Below are positions 18,991 through 28,467 of a stretch of 55,001 bases of DNA, one piece after another. This DNA is from an uncultured Saprospiraceae bacterium (lineage in GTDB: Bacteria; Bacteroidota; Bacteroidia; Chitinophagales; Saprospiraceae), in NCBI GenBank assembly GCA_937997635.1, contig CALLFA010000166.1:1-55001 (forward strand), read 5' to 3'. A program made the translations under genes and the position numbers. Below the pieces are notes generated by a model that searched no databases, was not told the DNA's origin, and saw only the letters and a list, made by a program, of their open reading frames with translations. Each line of letters opens with the position of its first letter. Position 1 is the first letter of the stretch.

Positions 18991-20113
18991 TTTTCGAAAC
19001 TACCTTAGCCTCTTTATTCTGTCTTTCATTATTAACAGCAGTTATGCTGATGCTGTCCATGACAGAGAATATGAAAAGAAAATTACCAAGGAGTTTAACA
19101 TCAATTCTGATGCCTTGATCGAATTTGATACGCGTCATGGTGATATAAACATCAAACACGGTGATTCTAATAAAGCGTATTTTGAGGTGACAATCAGCAC
19201 TAACGCAGATGATGAAGAAGATGCTGAACGAATATTTAATGGTATAGATGTAGATTTTAGTGATTCAAAATCAACTGTGTCTGTGACAACAGATGTCGAG
19301 TTGAGTACTAACAGAGGCGGTTGGTTGAGTAGTCTTTTTGGAGGAGGAAGTACAAACATTAACTTTCAGATAGACATAGATGTACGATTACCCAGGACAG
19401 TCGAATTAGACATAGAACATGCTTTTGGTGATGTCTTTATTCCCGAAATGGATAATGAAATTGAAGTAGATATAAGACATGGAGAGGGTCGTATAGCAAC
19501 GATAAATGCTGACGCGGTTGTTGATATCAGGCATGGAGAAATAAATATGAAAGATGTTCAAAATTTAGAAATTGAATGTCATCATTCAGAATTTTATGGG
19601 GGTAATGCTAAAAACATTGATGTTGATATATCTCACTCTGATTTAGAAATGGAGAATGCAAAAAAGGTCGAGATCGATGGATCACACAGCGACTTTGTAT
19701 TCAATAAGGTACACACTTTGGTGACAGACATTTCTCATTCTGATTTTGAGATTGAGGAATTAGAATTTGCAGAATTTGACACCAATTTTGGTGATGTCGA
19801 AATCGGCTTGCTTGTTCAAGAAGGAGTATTTGACATTCAGCATGGTAGCATAGAGATCGATGAAGTGGCGTCTACTGCCAGAAGACTTGAATTTGATGTG
19901 CAACATACGGGCGTCACTTTAGATATAGATGAAGATTTTTCTTTAGACTATGATGGGTCGCATGTGGAACCAAGAATAAAATATGACTTAGATTATTCTG
20001 AAAGAGATGACCGTTCGCACAGCTACAGATATATAGGGACATATGGGAGCTCTAATCCTAATTTACATATTGAAGTAGAAATTCAACATGGGAGTTTTAG
20101 GATCAATAACTAA
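18971..20113 (+). CDS. Secreted DUF4097-like beta-helix protein with a histidine ladder
   Basis: This 380-aa protein starts with a signal peptide (to about residue 27, cleavage near SYADA). A second ATG two codons later is equally possible. The body is a run of about eleven short repeats of 15-25 residues of the type D-I-R-H-G-D/E or D-I-S-H-S-D-F, as in DUF4097 'adhesin-like' proteins predicted to form a right-handed beta helix. A Gly-rich insert GGWLSSLFGGGS lies near 116-127. The histidine in nearly every repeat is unusual. Being in the same overlapping unit as sigma and anti-sigma factors, it may be the regulated surface product or the sensor. Ligand unknown. Confidence 0.8.
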   Translation: MRMSNYNFRNYLSLFILSFIINSSYADAVHDREYEKKITKEFNINSDALIEFDTRHGDINIKHGDSNKAYFEVTISTNADDEEDAERIFNGIDVDFSDSKSTVSVTTDVELSTNRGGWLSSLFGGGSTNINFQIDIDVRLPRTVELDIEHAFGDVFIPEMDNEIEVDIRHGEGRIATINADAVVDIRHGEINMKDVQNLEIECHHSEFYGGNAKNIDVDISHSDLEMENAKKVEIDGSHSDFVFNKVHTLVTDISHSDFEIEELEFAEFDTNFGDVEIGLLVQEGVFDIQHGSIEIDEVASTARRLEFDVQHTGVTLDIDEDFSLDYDGSHVEPRIKYDLDYSERDDRSHSYRYIGTYGSSNPNLHIEVEIQHGSFRINN

Positions 20114-20150
20114 CTGTCAATGGTTTAGTAAGAAAGTAAAAGTTAAACAG

Positions 20151-20180
20151 GAGTGGTTGCTAATAGTAACCACTTTTTTT
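20151..20180 (+). terminator. Rho-independent terminator after the DUF4097 gene
   Basis: Stem GTGGTTGC/GTAACCAC (one G-U pair) is followed by seven T residues, 38 nt after the DUF4097 stop. It separates this plus-strand operon from the converging minus-strand cluster. Confidence 0.8.
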
Positions 20181-20246
20181 ATTGATGTAATTCTTGTACG
20201 ACTATTGATTTCACTTAGAGTTATTAGTTGTTCATAACTGGTTAAA

Positions 20247-20573
20247 TTAGTTGGTTTGGATAGGGATGAATTGGATAGCTATTCTAGTGTCCTCATGAAT
20301 TAATTCTGTCTGTTTACCACAGAATTTACAAACAAAGTTCGTATTTAAAACAGATGATTCCATAGCGCACCACTCGCAGGTAATTTGAATGGGGTGTTGC
20401 ATGAAAATGACATCGAGTTGGTGTTTATCTTTAACAGTGTTCTGTATAAATGTACTATCGAAATTTATAGAATGACCATGGTGTATTTTAATTAACTTAA
20501 TACCGTTTGAATTTATATTTCCAATATTAGTATCAATAAAAGAAATAATGCTGTTTTCAATGGAATCTTTCAA
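20247..20573 (-). CDS. HypA-like zinc protein lacking the N-terminal nickel site
   Basis: This 108-aa protein has two zinc-knuckle CxxC pairs, ITCEWCAMESS and FVCKFCGKQTE (about residues 66-86), followed by a beta strand, in the layout of HypA nickel chaperones. HypA proteins start M-H-E, and the His is a nickel ligand. Here the only start near the right place is TTG (TTG-AAA-GAT), and neither it nor the codons upstream encode M-H-E. The TTG overlaps the preceding FG-GAP stop codon (TTGA), so translation is likely coupled. No hydrogenase or urease genes are in view. It probably has a zinc-structural role in this cluster; nickel delivery is unsupported. Confidence 0.65.
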   Translation of the reverse strand: MKDSIENSIISFIDTNIGNINSNGIKLIKIHHGHSINFDSTFIQNTVKDKHQLDVIFMQHPIQITCEWCAMESSVLNTNFVCKFCGKQTELIHEDTRIAIQFIPIQTN

Positions 20574-23500
20574 TAGATTTTGGTCTTGGATATATTAAGT
20601 TCATTCAATTCTAATTTGATTAGCGAGGCATTATTTCTGCCAAAGATTAATGTATTAGAGTTTGGCAAATATTCTATATCTTTTATGTTGCCGCGTACAT
20701 TAATTCCACTTTCAATGAGAGGGACGCTCTTAAATTTTCCTTCACCAAGATTTTTAATTAACATTCCTCTACCTGCGTCTGCTCTTCCTGTTTCAATTTC
20801 TGATTCGTATAAATTACCTCCAGCAACGATATCTTTTAATCCATCATTGTCAATGTCAACTGTGATGAATTCATTAATCGGTGCAAGTTGGCTTAAATTA
20901 TCGAAAGGGTGAAAGTCAAAAGTACTAGAATTGTTTATGAAGACACCTGATTTAAATTCATTTACTGCTCTTCTAAATGATTTATTGATTTCTTCTTCTC
21001 CGTAAATATCTATTAAAGAAGAAGACGCAAATTGATTATAGTCTTCAAATTTCTTGGAGATATTTGGTATTTGTTCTGAAGAACACTGCCTACCTCTGAC
21101 GGGGTAAAGCGTCGTGTCATTTTCAAAATAGTAGCCAAGTACAATGTCAGTGGTACCAGTTTGATCAAAATCACTACCAAAAATATGGAATGGTTTTTCT
21201 TTGTTTGCTTTATATTTATAATTAGTCCCTAAATTTCCAGCAAGAATATCTAAGTCTCCATCGTTGTCGATATCCTCAATTTTAATTGTATTCCACCAAC
21301 CGATTAATTGGTCAAGTTTATACCTTGATGTCTCATCGATGAATGTTCCATCATTGGATTGAATATAGACTTTTAATGATTCCCACTCACCAGATAAAAC
21401 AACGTCTATTTTGCCGTCGTTATTTATGTCTTCAAGTTCGGCATCTGTGATCATTCCAATGTTTTTTAGATCTGGACATAGCGTAGAGGTCATATCTGTA
21501 AAATTTCCTTCTTTATCATTCATTAGAATGGCACTTGAAGCTGGCAGGGGATAACTATGTGGACGATGTCTACCAAAAACAAGTAAATCTTGCCACCCAT
21601 CTTCATTCAAGTCTATTGATTTAACGGTAGATGCAGGCCAATGTAAGTTTGGTAAATTCGGGTGTCTAACAAATGAATTCCCAGTGCTTATGTATAAACG
21701 GTCTTGATAGTATTTTGACTTAGGATTGAATTCATTGCCTGCACTTGCGATATAGATGTCATTCAAACCATCATTATTTGCATCAAATATGACAGCATCA
21801 CCATCTTCAAATATTTTGTCAGTTGTAAAGATATTTGGTATCCATTTTTTAAGTTCTCCTTTAGCGGAACCTAAGAGAAAATAAGAGGGGTTATCTACAG
21901 AGGAGCCAATAAATAAATCTGGAATATTATCATTGTTTATATCGCCTTTTGTTAAACATGGACCAGATGTAGACATTTTATGTGGAAGTAGCACTTGCAC
22001 TTCATAGTCATCAAATTCATTTTCTACATGCATGAATTCATCTAATGCTGTTTGCGTAAATAGTGTGTTCTTTTTTTTATTTGTTTCAGTGTAAGAGTCA
22101 GGGGCATAAACGATATTGTTGAGTGTATTGAGTTCCAATTGTTTAGTTTGCTGAATCTTCTGGTTGGGCCATTTGATTTTTACTTCGAGTTGTGTGTCAG
22201 CAAATATTCCTGGTATGCCAAAGTGCAGCACTTTAGATGTACCGGAAGCATATCCGCGGGATCTTAAGTATTGTTTTTGGCCAATTAATTTTCCATCAGA
22301 ATACAAGCTTAAAACTGACCCCACAGGATCATTATTTAGATAGCCACTCAATGATAGTTTTATATATGAACTTTTGGAGGTAGACTGGTTTTGATATAGT
22401 GTTGCCTCTTTGTCAATGTTATTTGTTACGATGTCTACATAACCATCATTGTTTAAATCTGCATATGAAGCGCCTGAGGAAAAGGTCAAAGGATTATTTA
22501 CAATCTCTACCGTAATATTTTCAAAATTCAAATCACCATGATTCAAGTGAAATTGGTTTTTAACTGGATTTGAATTAGCATTTAATTCTTCCTGCTTTAA
22601 CGTTCTATTTGCATTTTGTTGGCTTGATATTTCCTTGCGTATTTTTGACATCTCTTTTCTAAAATCTTTATCCAAAAGATCTTTATAGTAGCCATTGGCA
22701 ATAAATAAATCTTGATTAGAGTCATTATTGAAATCAAGAAATAGGGTTGACCAGGACCAATCTGAACGGTTAATATCCAAATGCTGGCCTATTTCGACAA
22801 ATGTATTTTTATCGTGTTTTAGCTGCATCATATTTCGCATGAATTGATATCCGTAGCCATTTTCTGCTCTTGACCAGAATAATTTTGGATTCATGGTTGC
22901 CATTTGGGTTTTTTCTCGGTAGTTGTTTGTGGATAGCATCTCAGTTGTAAAAAGATCCAACATTCCATCGTTGTTAATGTCTGCCACATCAGATCCCATA
23001 CTTGATAACGAAAAGTGATCGAAGAAATCAGAAATCCTATCCGTAAAAGTACCGTCCTTATTGTTGATGTAAAGACGATCAGGTTCGCCATGATCTACAG
23101 CTACATAAATATCTTGATAGCCGTCTTCATTGAAATCTGATGTAATAAAGCTCAGTGTCCATCCGTAATTCAAAATGCCACTTTTTTCTGTGACATCAAC
23201 AAAGGAATTATTTCCAATATTCTCATATAACTTGTCACTCCATTTTAAGGGTGGATTTTTCCAATTATTGAAATGCTCATTAGTGGGAATTCTTCTTACA
23301 AGTGGATGATTCCCTACGAATAAATCGTTATCACCATCATTATCATAATCAAAGAAAGCAGAGTGTATGCCATAGCCATTGTCGTTGATTCCATATTCTG
23401 CTGCCCTCTCAGTGAATGTGTTGTCCTTGTTGTTGACAAACAATTGATTTTCTCGTTTTAAGGGGTCATTACTCAAAGCTCTAGTCACATAAATATCTTC

Positions 23501-23902
23501 GAAGCCATCATTGTTGATGTCTGTAAAAACGGCACCATTGGCCCAGCTTTTTGCTGATGAAATATTTGCGGATATAGAGATATCTTTAAATTCAAAATTG
23601 CCTTTATTTAAAAAGAGCTTATTGTCAGTTGCGTTGCCTACAAAGAAGACATCTTGTAGTCCATCATTATTAACATCTCCAATGGCCACACCCGCGCCAT
23701 TATAAATATTAATGTATTTAGAATAACTAGGTAAATTATAGCCTTCAAGTTTGTTGATAAAATCAATATTCTGTGGAGTAAAAACAACTTCACTTATTGA
23801 GTTCGCTGTGTCATTTTCTGGTTCTGTTTGGTCATCTTGACAACCATAAGTAAATAGGATAATAAATAGTAAGTAGTGTGAATATTTAAATTGGCACAAC
23901 AT
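20570..23902 (-). CDS. FG-GAP/VCBS repeat lipoprotein with ASPIC/UnbV domain (paralogue 2)
   Basis: This 1110-aa surface lipoprotein has signal LLFIILFTYGCQDD (lipobox TYGC). It contains many FG-GAP repeats with calcium-binding loops of the D-x-N/D-x-D-G type, for example IGDVNNDGLQDVFFVGN (about residues 73-89), DFNEDGYQDIYVAVD and DIDNDGDLDILAGNLG. Two beta-propellers are likely, at about 60-510 and 640-1090. The segment between them (about 515-605) is ASPIC/UnbV-like (GSVLSLYSDGKLIGQKQYLR..SRGYASG). It begins 3 nt after its paralogue and overlaps the HypA-like gene by 4 nt. Such proteins are thought to act in surface binding or glycan-related functions in Bacteroidota; the exact role here is unknown. 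Confidence 0.87.
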   Translation of the reverse strand: MLCQFKYSHYLLFIILFTYGCQDDQTEPENDTANSISEVVFTPQNIDFINKLEGYNLPSYSKYINIYNGAGVAIGDVNNDGLQDVFFVGNATDNKLFLNKGNFEFKDISISANISSAKSWANGAVFTDINNDGFEDIYVTRALSNDPLKRENQLFVNNKDNTFTERAAEYGINDNGYGIHSAFFDYDNDGDNDLFVGNHPLVRRIPTNEHFNNWKNPPLKWSDKLYENIGNNSFVDVTEKSGILNYGWTLSFITSDFNEDGYQDIYVAVDHGEPDRLYINNKDGTFTDRISDFFDHFSLSSMGSDVADINNDGMLDLFTTEMLSTNNYREKTQMATMNPKLFWSRAENGYGYQFMRNMMQLKHDKNTFVEIGQHLDINRSDWSWSTLFLDFNNDSNQDLFIANGYYKDLLDKDFRKEMSKIRKEISSQQNANRTLKQEELNANSNPVKNQFHLNHGDLNFENITVEIVNNPLTFSSGASYADLNNDGYVDIVTNNIDKEATLYQNQSTSKSSYIKLSLSGYLNNDPVGSVLSLYSDGKLIGQKQYLRSRGYASGTSKVLHFGIPGIFADTQLEVKIKWPNQKIQQTKQLELNTLNNIVYAPDSYTETNKKKNTLFTQTALDEFMHVENEFDDYEVQVLLPHKMSTSGPCLTKGDINNDNIPDLFIGSSVDNPSYFLLGSAKGELKKWIPNIFTTDKIFEDGDAVIFDANNDGLNDIYIASAGNEFNPKSKYYQDRLYISTGNSFVRHPNLPNLHWPASTVKSIDLNEDGWQDLLVFGRHRPHSYPLPASSAILMNDKEGNFTDMTSTLCPDLKNIGMITDAELEDINNDGKIDVVLSGEWESLKVYIQSNDGTFIDETSRYKLDQLIGWWNTIKIEDIDNDGDLDILAGNLGTNYKYKANKEKPFHIFGSDFDQTGTTDIVLGYYFENDTTLYPVRGRQCSSEQIPNISKKFEDYNQFASSSLIDIYGEEEINKSFRRAVNEFKSGVFINNSSTFDFHPFDNLSQLAPINEFITVDIDNDGLKDIVAGGNLYESEIETGRADAGRGMLIKNLGEGKFKSVPLIESGINVRGNIKDIEYLPNSNTLIFGRNNASLIKLELNELNISKTKIY

Positions 23903-23905
23903 TAT

Positions 23906-26900
23906 TTATTGGTTAATTTCAATTAATTGGACTTTATCATTATTATTTCCCACAAGGATGCATTTCTTTCCATTAACCGTAATTTTAGCTAAATCACGAA
24001 CATCTTTATTTACAAAAAAGCCTGATTCAAAAGTAGGAATAGCAGTAAAATTTGCAGTCCCATTGCCTTTTAAAAAGAGACCTGTACCTGCATCATAGCT
24101 TGCGGTTTCAATTTCTGTCGTAAACAAGTTGCCAGCTACTATAATATCTAAATGAGAATCTTCGTCAAAATCTTCGATCAATATGTCTTGGATTGGGGCT
24201 GCTTGAGCGTGTCTTGGTAATGTATGTTTGACAAATGTACCATTCTTATTTTCGAAATAGACACTGCTAAAATCAGTAATAGAATAATGCAGTGACTTAT
24301 CTAATTTTTCTTCGGAATAAACATCTTTTAAAGAAGCCAGTGCAAATTCTTCATATTTTGGAAATTTATCTTTAATAAATGGCATCTGCTGAGTAGAGCA
24401 GTCTTTGCCCCTGAGAGCGTATTGCTCTCCTTCTTTGTCAGTTTTTGCCAACACTATATCCCCAGTTCCATTTTCATCAAAATCATTAAAGAATATGTCT
24501 AAAGGATGTTCTTTTGATGCATGAAATTTATTGTTCAATCCAAGATTGCCTGTAATAAGATCTAGATCACCGTCATTGTCCATGTCTTTTGCGGCGATAC
24601 TAAACCACCATCCTCTTGTGTCTTGAGAGAAATAGTCGTCCGTTCGATTAACAAATTTACCGTCTGATTGTATGAATATTTCAACCCTCATCCATTCTCC
24701 AACTAATACTAAATCTAATAAATCATCATTATTTAAATCACACCAACTAAAATCTGTTACCATTCCAATTTTTTGTAAATCAGGACTAAGTTGATTAATG
24801 ACATTAATGAAACGGTTTCCATCATTTCTTAGCAGCAAACTATTCGGCGCTTGTGGGTAATTCCCAGGTGTTACTCGACCGCCCACAAATAAATCTAAAT
24901 CACCATCATTGTCAAAGTCAGCTTCTTTTACTCGTGAGCCACTAGATCTGATTACGGGTAGCATTCCTTTAGCTAATGTGAAATTTCCTGCACCATCATT
25001 ATTATAAAGTCTGTCTTGTGTCTCTGGTGAATGTTGATTGACATCTCCACCGCCTCCTGAGACTACATATAAATCCTTGTCACCATCCTTGTCGTAATCA
25101 AAGAATACGGAACCTATATCCTCATAGCCAGATGCAAAAACAGGAGTTCCAGTAAAACTTCCTGATTTATTTTGAAGGTAAATACTAGCTCTTTGTCCTT
25201 TTGCCCCTCCAACAAAAAAATCATCTAATTGATCATTATTGACATCAGCAACAGAAATATGAGGTCCATGGCTTGATTGTTTATGAGGCAGCAAGACTTC
25301 AGTTTTGAAATCCCAGAAATTATTTTCTTTATGAGTTGGTAAGTCTACTGAAACTTCAGTGAAAAGTCTTGTCTTGGTTGCGCTTGATTTTTTAGTATCC
25401 TGACTAATGGTCTTGTTGTCCTGTGCCATTGAAATATCAATAGGAATTACTTGATTCACCTTTATATTATAGAGTGTAAGCGTATTTCCATAAATCCATT
25501 CAATTTTTACACTATCCACTGTGGTTGTATTCTCCAGACCAAAATGGACAAGGTTTTCCATACAACTCAAATACCCTCTAGTAGGATGGTATTCAATGTA
25601 TTGTTCAGCATCCTTAGTATAGAGTGTAAATTTTGTGTTTAGATTTTGAGGGTTGTGGCCGATCTTAAAGTTTAGATAATTATATGATCCTTTTTCTACA
25701 GATAGATTTCTATAAAGAAAAGCTTCACTATTTATATTATTGATGACTATATCAAGATCTCCATCATTGTCTAAATCGCCATAAGCTGCTCCGTTAGAAA
25801 ATGATTTGTCATGAAATCCCCATTCTTCAGATACGTTTTCAAAATTAAAGTTTCCGTGATTTTGGAATAGATAATTTCTCAATGGAGTAGACGGGAATTT
25901 ACTCAGATTTTCAACGGGTTTATTTTCTTGATCGTTATTTAATTTCTCTTGTACAATTTGTCTAGTCTCAATAGCTAGGTCTCTATTTTTCGTATCTTTT
26001 AAAAAACCATTAGTCACAAAGTAGTCTTTTCTGCCATCCATATTAAAGTCAGCAAACAATGATGCCCAACTCCAATCGGTTTGTGTTAGATTTAAAAGTT
26101 GACCAATATCGCTGAATGTCCCATTTCCATTATTCATCTGAAACATATTGAACATAAATTGTTCCTGATTATTCAATTTTTCTGTGAGAAATAAGAATTT
26201 GCCTTCATTCATAGGCGCCATTAACGTCTTATTCCGTAATCTATCTGGCGCAACCATATCTACTACAGCAATGTCAGGCCAACTATCATTGTTGAAGTCT
26301 GCGATATCAAGTCCCATACTAAACTGAGAATTATGACCTAAACGAGATTTATTTTCATTTGTAAATACACCATTTTTATTGATATAGAAAAAATCAGGTT
26401 TCCAATAATCATTTGAGACGTAAAGATCAACATCACCATCTTTTTCGATATCGCTCGCTTTAATACCTAAACCATAACCCCAATCATCGAGGTTAACGGA
26501 AGCGGTTTTTTGCTCAAACTGTTGCCCCTTGTTTTGATAGAATTTATTAGACAATTCTTTATCAAAGGAAGGCGAATTAGAATAGTTTTCTATTTTGGAA
26601 TACAATTTAGTAAATGAGCGTGTCCCTTTGAAGCGATTGGTGAAATCTGTATTGTTAGCAAGAAAGAGATCGATGAGTCCATCCTTGTTGGAGTCGAAAA
26701 AAACAGACTGATTTGAATACGATTGATCCTGAAGATTGAATTTTTCAGAAGATTCTTGGAAAGAGTTGTCCTTCATATTAATGTAAAGATGATTTCTTTT
26801 ATTTAGGTAGACACCTGAATATCCAGAATGACAGATGTAAATATCCAACCAACCATCATTGTTTATGTCAATGAAATTAACGCCTGTTGACCAAAACTCT

Positions 26901-27301
26901 TTATCTCCTATACCTGCGAATTCGCTAATGTCTTCGAATTGCATGTCACCTTTATTTAAATACAATTTATTTGCAACATTATTGCCTGTAAACAATATAT
27001 CAGATAACCCATCATTATTAATATCACCTATTGCAACACCTCCACCATTATAATAATAATCGTAAATATTGAGATGCATATTTGGATAGTCGACTATATC
27101 GTTTTGGAATAAAATCTTGCTGTGATTGGAATCGACTTTCTCGAAGAGATTGTCACCTCTCATTGCTTTATTTCCGTTATCATCGGTACAGCCTATAATA
27201 CTAACTAAATATAGGAACCAAAGTAAATTAAAAAAGACCCCAGGATTACCTGAGGTCTTCTTTCTATTTTTATGTATCCAATGGGTATTAGATCTCGTCA
27301 T
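23906..27301 (-). CDS. FG-GAP/VCBS repeat lipoprotein with ASPIC/UnbV domain (paralogue 1)
   Basis: The ATG at 27301 gives 1131 aa and a 14-nt overlap with the upstream gene; an in-frame ATG at 27316 is also possible. The signal ends WFLYLVSIIGCTDD (lipobox IIGC), about 38 residues in, which is long for a lipoprotein. The architecture is as in paralogue 2: FG-GAP loops (IGDINNDGLSDILFTGNN, DIEKDGDVDLYVSNDYW, DFNNDSWPDIAVVD), a central ASPIC/UnbV-like segment (about 555-640), then a second propeller with DNDGDLDLFVGGR. The two genes share the same domain order throughout and look like a tandem duplication. A terminator-like hairpin lies within its first 30 codons (27228-27260). Confidence 0.87.
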   Translation of the reverse strand: MTRSNTHWIHKNRKKTSGNPGVFFNLLWFLYLVSIIGCTDDNGNKAMRGDNLFEKVDSNHSKILFQNDIVDYPNMHLNIYDYYYNGGGVAIGDINNDGLSDILFTGNNVANKLYLNKGDMQFEDISEFAGIGDKEFWSTGVNFIDINNDGWLDIYICHSGYSGVYLNKRNHLYINMKDNSFQESSEKFNLQDQSYSNQSVFFDSNKDGLIDLFLANNTDFTNRFKGTRSFTKLYSKIENYSNSPSFDKELSNKFYQNKGQQFEQKTASVNLDDWGYGLGIKASDIEKDGDVDLYVSNDYWKPDFFYINKNGVFTNENKSRLGHNSQFSMGLDIADFNNDSWPDIAVVDMVAPDRLRNKTLMAPMNEGKFLFLTEKLNNQEQFMFNMFQMNNGNGTFSDIGQLLNLTQTDWSWASLFADFNMDGRKDYFVTNGFLKDTKNRDLAIETRQIVQEKLNNDQENKPVENLSKFPSTPLRNYLFQNHGNFNFENVSEEWGFHDKSFSNGAAYGDLDNDGDLDIVINNINSEAFLYRNLSVEKGSYNYLNFKIGHNPQNLNTKFTLYTKDAEQYIEYHPTRGYLSCMENLVHFGLENTTTVDSVKIEWIYGNTLTLYNIKVNQVIPIDISMAQDNKTISQDTKKSSATKTRLFTEVSVDLPTHKENNFWDFKTEVLLPHKQSSHGPHISVADVNNDQLDDFFVGGAKGQRASIYLQNKSGSFTGTPVFASGYEDIGSVFFDYDKDGDKDLYVVSGGGGDVNQHSPETQDRLYNNDGAGNFTLAKGMLPVIRSSGSRVKEADFDNDGDLDLFVGGRVTPGNYPQAPNSLLLRNDGNRFINVINQLSPDLQKIGMVTDFSWCDLNNDDLLDLVLVGEWMRVEIFIQSDGKFVNRTDDYFSQDTRGWWFSIAAKDMDNDGDLDLITGNLGLNNKFHASKEHPLDIFFNDFDENGTGDIVLAKTDKEGEQYALRGKDCSTQQMPFIKDKFPKYEEFALASLKDVYSEEKLDKSLHYSITDFSSVYFENKNGTFVKHTLPRHAQAAPIQDILIEDFDEDSHLDIIVAGNLFTTEIETASYDAGTGLFLKGNGTANFTAIPTFESGFFVNKDVRDLAKITVNGKKCILVGNNNDKVQLIEINQ
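27228..27260 (-). terminator. Terminator-like hairpin inside the start of the FG-GAP gene
   Basis: Read on the minus strand, AAGACCTCAGG and CCTGGGGTCTT pair over 11 positions with one mismatch and a 4-nt loop, followed directly by a T-run. It lies about 28 nt beyond the 392-aa gene stop at 27288, but within codons 14-24 of the next gene. It could end part of the transcripts and lower expression of the downstream lipoproteins. Confidence 0.6.
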
Positions 27302-28466
27302 TTTTATACATGCCAATTAGATGCAACCAGTAAGCTAGTATTGGGGTAGCTATTGCACCACCAATGATATCTGTTAATGTTAATGTACCTGTAAGTACGA
27401 CACTACCAATGCTCAACATCAAACCTAAACCTAAGGCTACCAATAAAGACTTTTTAAATACGTCTGCATTGAATAAAGGCTTATTAAAATCTAATGATAA
27501 ATTACCTTGATCCGTTGCAAGAGAACCTTCTTTTCTGATGATCATAGTCGTACCGAAGCTTAGAAGTAATAGACCTAGTGTGATTAGACCCCATTCACTG
27601 GCTGTTGGTATCGTTGCTACATCACAAGAATCACAAGCTAAAGAAGCTGGTGCTTCAGGTGTCAATGCGTATGCTGTATTGGCTACTGAAGCGACTCTTC
27701 CACTTTCTATTTGGACTTCAACCCAACCAAAATGTGTATTGCCAGCTTGGTCAAACTGAACAGGAATGAAACTACTGCTGCCAACTGGAACTGGACCACC
27801 ATCAAAAGTCAAGTCATTTCCTTGTAGGGTACCTGCATAAGCAGAATTTAGTCTGCTGAATACATAAGAACCTCCTTGAAATTCATCGGAAGCTGATACA
27901 AAACCAGATGCGCAATCCAGTGCAGCGATACCACCATAAATAGCTCCTCCCGGAGAATTGTAGGTTACATCAAAACCAAAGGCTGCACCTGAAGATAAGT
28001 TGGTGAAATCTACACCAAAAAGACCAACAAAATTTGCAATTTCTGATCCCCCTGTACTGCTCCATCTCCTTACGACACCTCCATTCCATAAATTGAATTC
28101 GTCATCGCCATCACAGTCCATATCTATACCTGCAGAACTTATGCCAAAAGATTGGACTATATTAACAGGTAATGAACCACCTCCAGTGGTGCCCACTGTA
28201 GTTCCGAATGATGTACTAGATGCAATAAGGATGGCATCTGGATTTCGGACATCAAGATCAGTTGGTAAATCACACGAATTTGTACCCAAATTTGGATTAC
28301 AAATCAAACCTGCGTCACTCAATACTTGTGCTTGACTAGACGTGGGGAGGGCACCCAATAAAAACATTGATGGTGCTACTTTTGCAAGACTTTTTATCTT
28401 GCTTTTCGTTTGTTCAGATATTATATCTGTATTGTGTTTATATAATTTAGACAGTTTATGGTTCAT
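27288..28466 (-). CDS. Secreted protein with IPTL-CTERM-like signal and C-terminal membrane extension
   Basis: This 392-aa protein has a long signal (about 1-46, cleavage near SSQAQV). An acidic beta-rich domain follows, with the PEP-CTERM-protein-like segment HFGWVEVQIESGRVASVANT. A sorting-like motif IPTASEWGLITLGLLLLSFG plus basic residues RKEG sits at about residues 286-316. This matches the IPTL-CTERM signal, which exosortase-family enzymes are thought to process. Unusually it is not terminal: about 75 residues follow with two more hydrophobic helices. No exosortase gene is in the window. The gene starts 1 nt after the 124-aa gene. Attachment to the envelope is likely; function unknown. 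Confidence 0.72.
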   Translation of the reverse strand: MNHKLSKLYKHNTDIISEQTKSKIKSLAKVAPSMFLLGALPTSSQAQVLSDAGLICNPNLGTNSCDLPTDLDVRNPDAILIASSTSFGTTVGTTGGGSLPVNIVQSFGISSAGIDMDCDGDDEFNLWNGGVVRRWSSTGGSEIANFVGLFGVDFTNLSSGAAFGFDVTYNSPGGAIYGGIAALDCASGFVSASDEFQGGSYVFSRLNSAYAGTLQGNDLTFDGGPVPVGSSSFIPVQFDQAGNTHFGWVEVQIESGRVASVANTAYALTPEAPASLACDSCDVATIPTASEWGLITLGLLLLSFGTTMIIRKEGSLATDQGNLSLDFNKPLFNADVFKKSLLVALGLGLMLSIGSVVLTGTLTLTDIIGGAIATPILAYWLHLIGMYKNDEI

Positions 28467-28467
28467 T

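Noticed and set aside
20247..20573. Hydrogenase maturation locus
   Set aside because: No other hyp or hydrogenase genes occur nearby and the nickel-binding N-terminus is absent.
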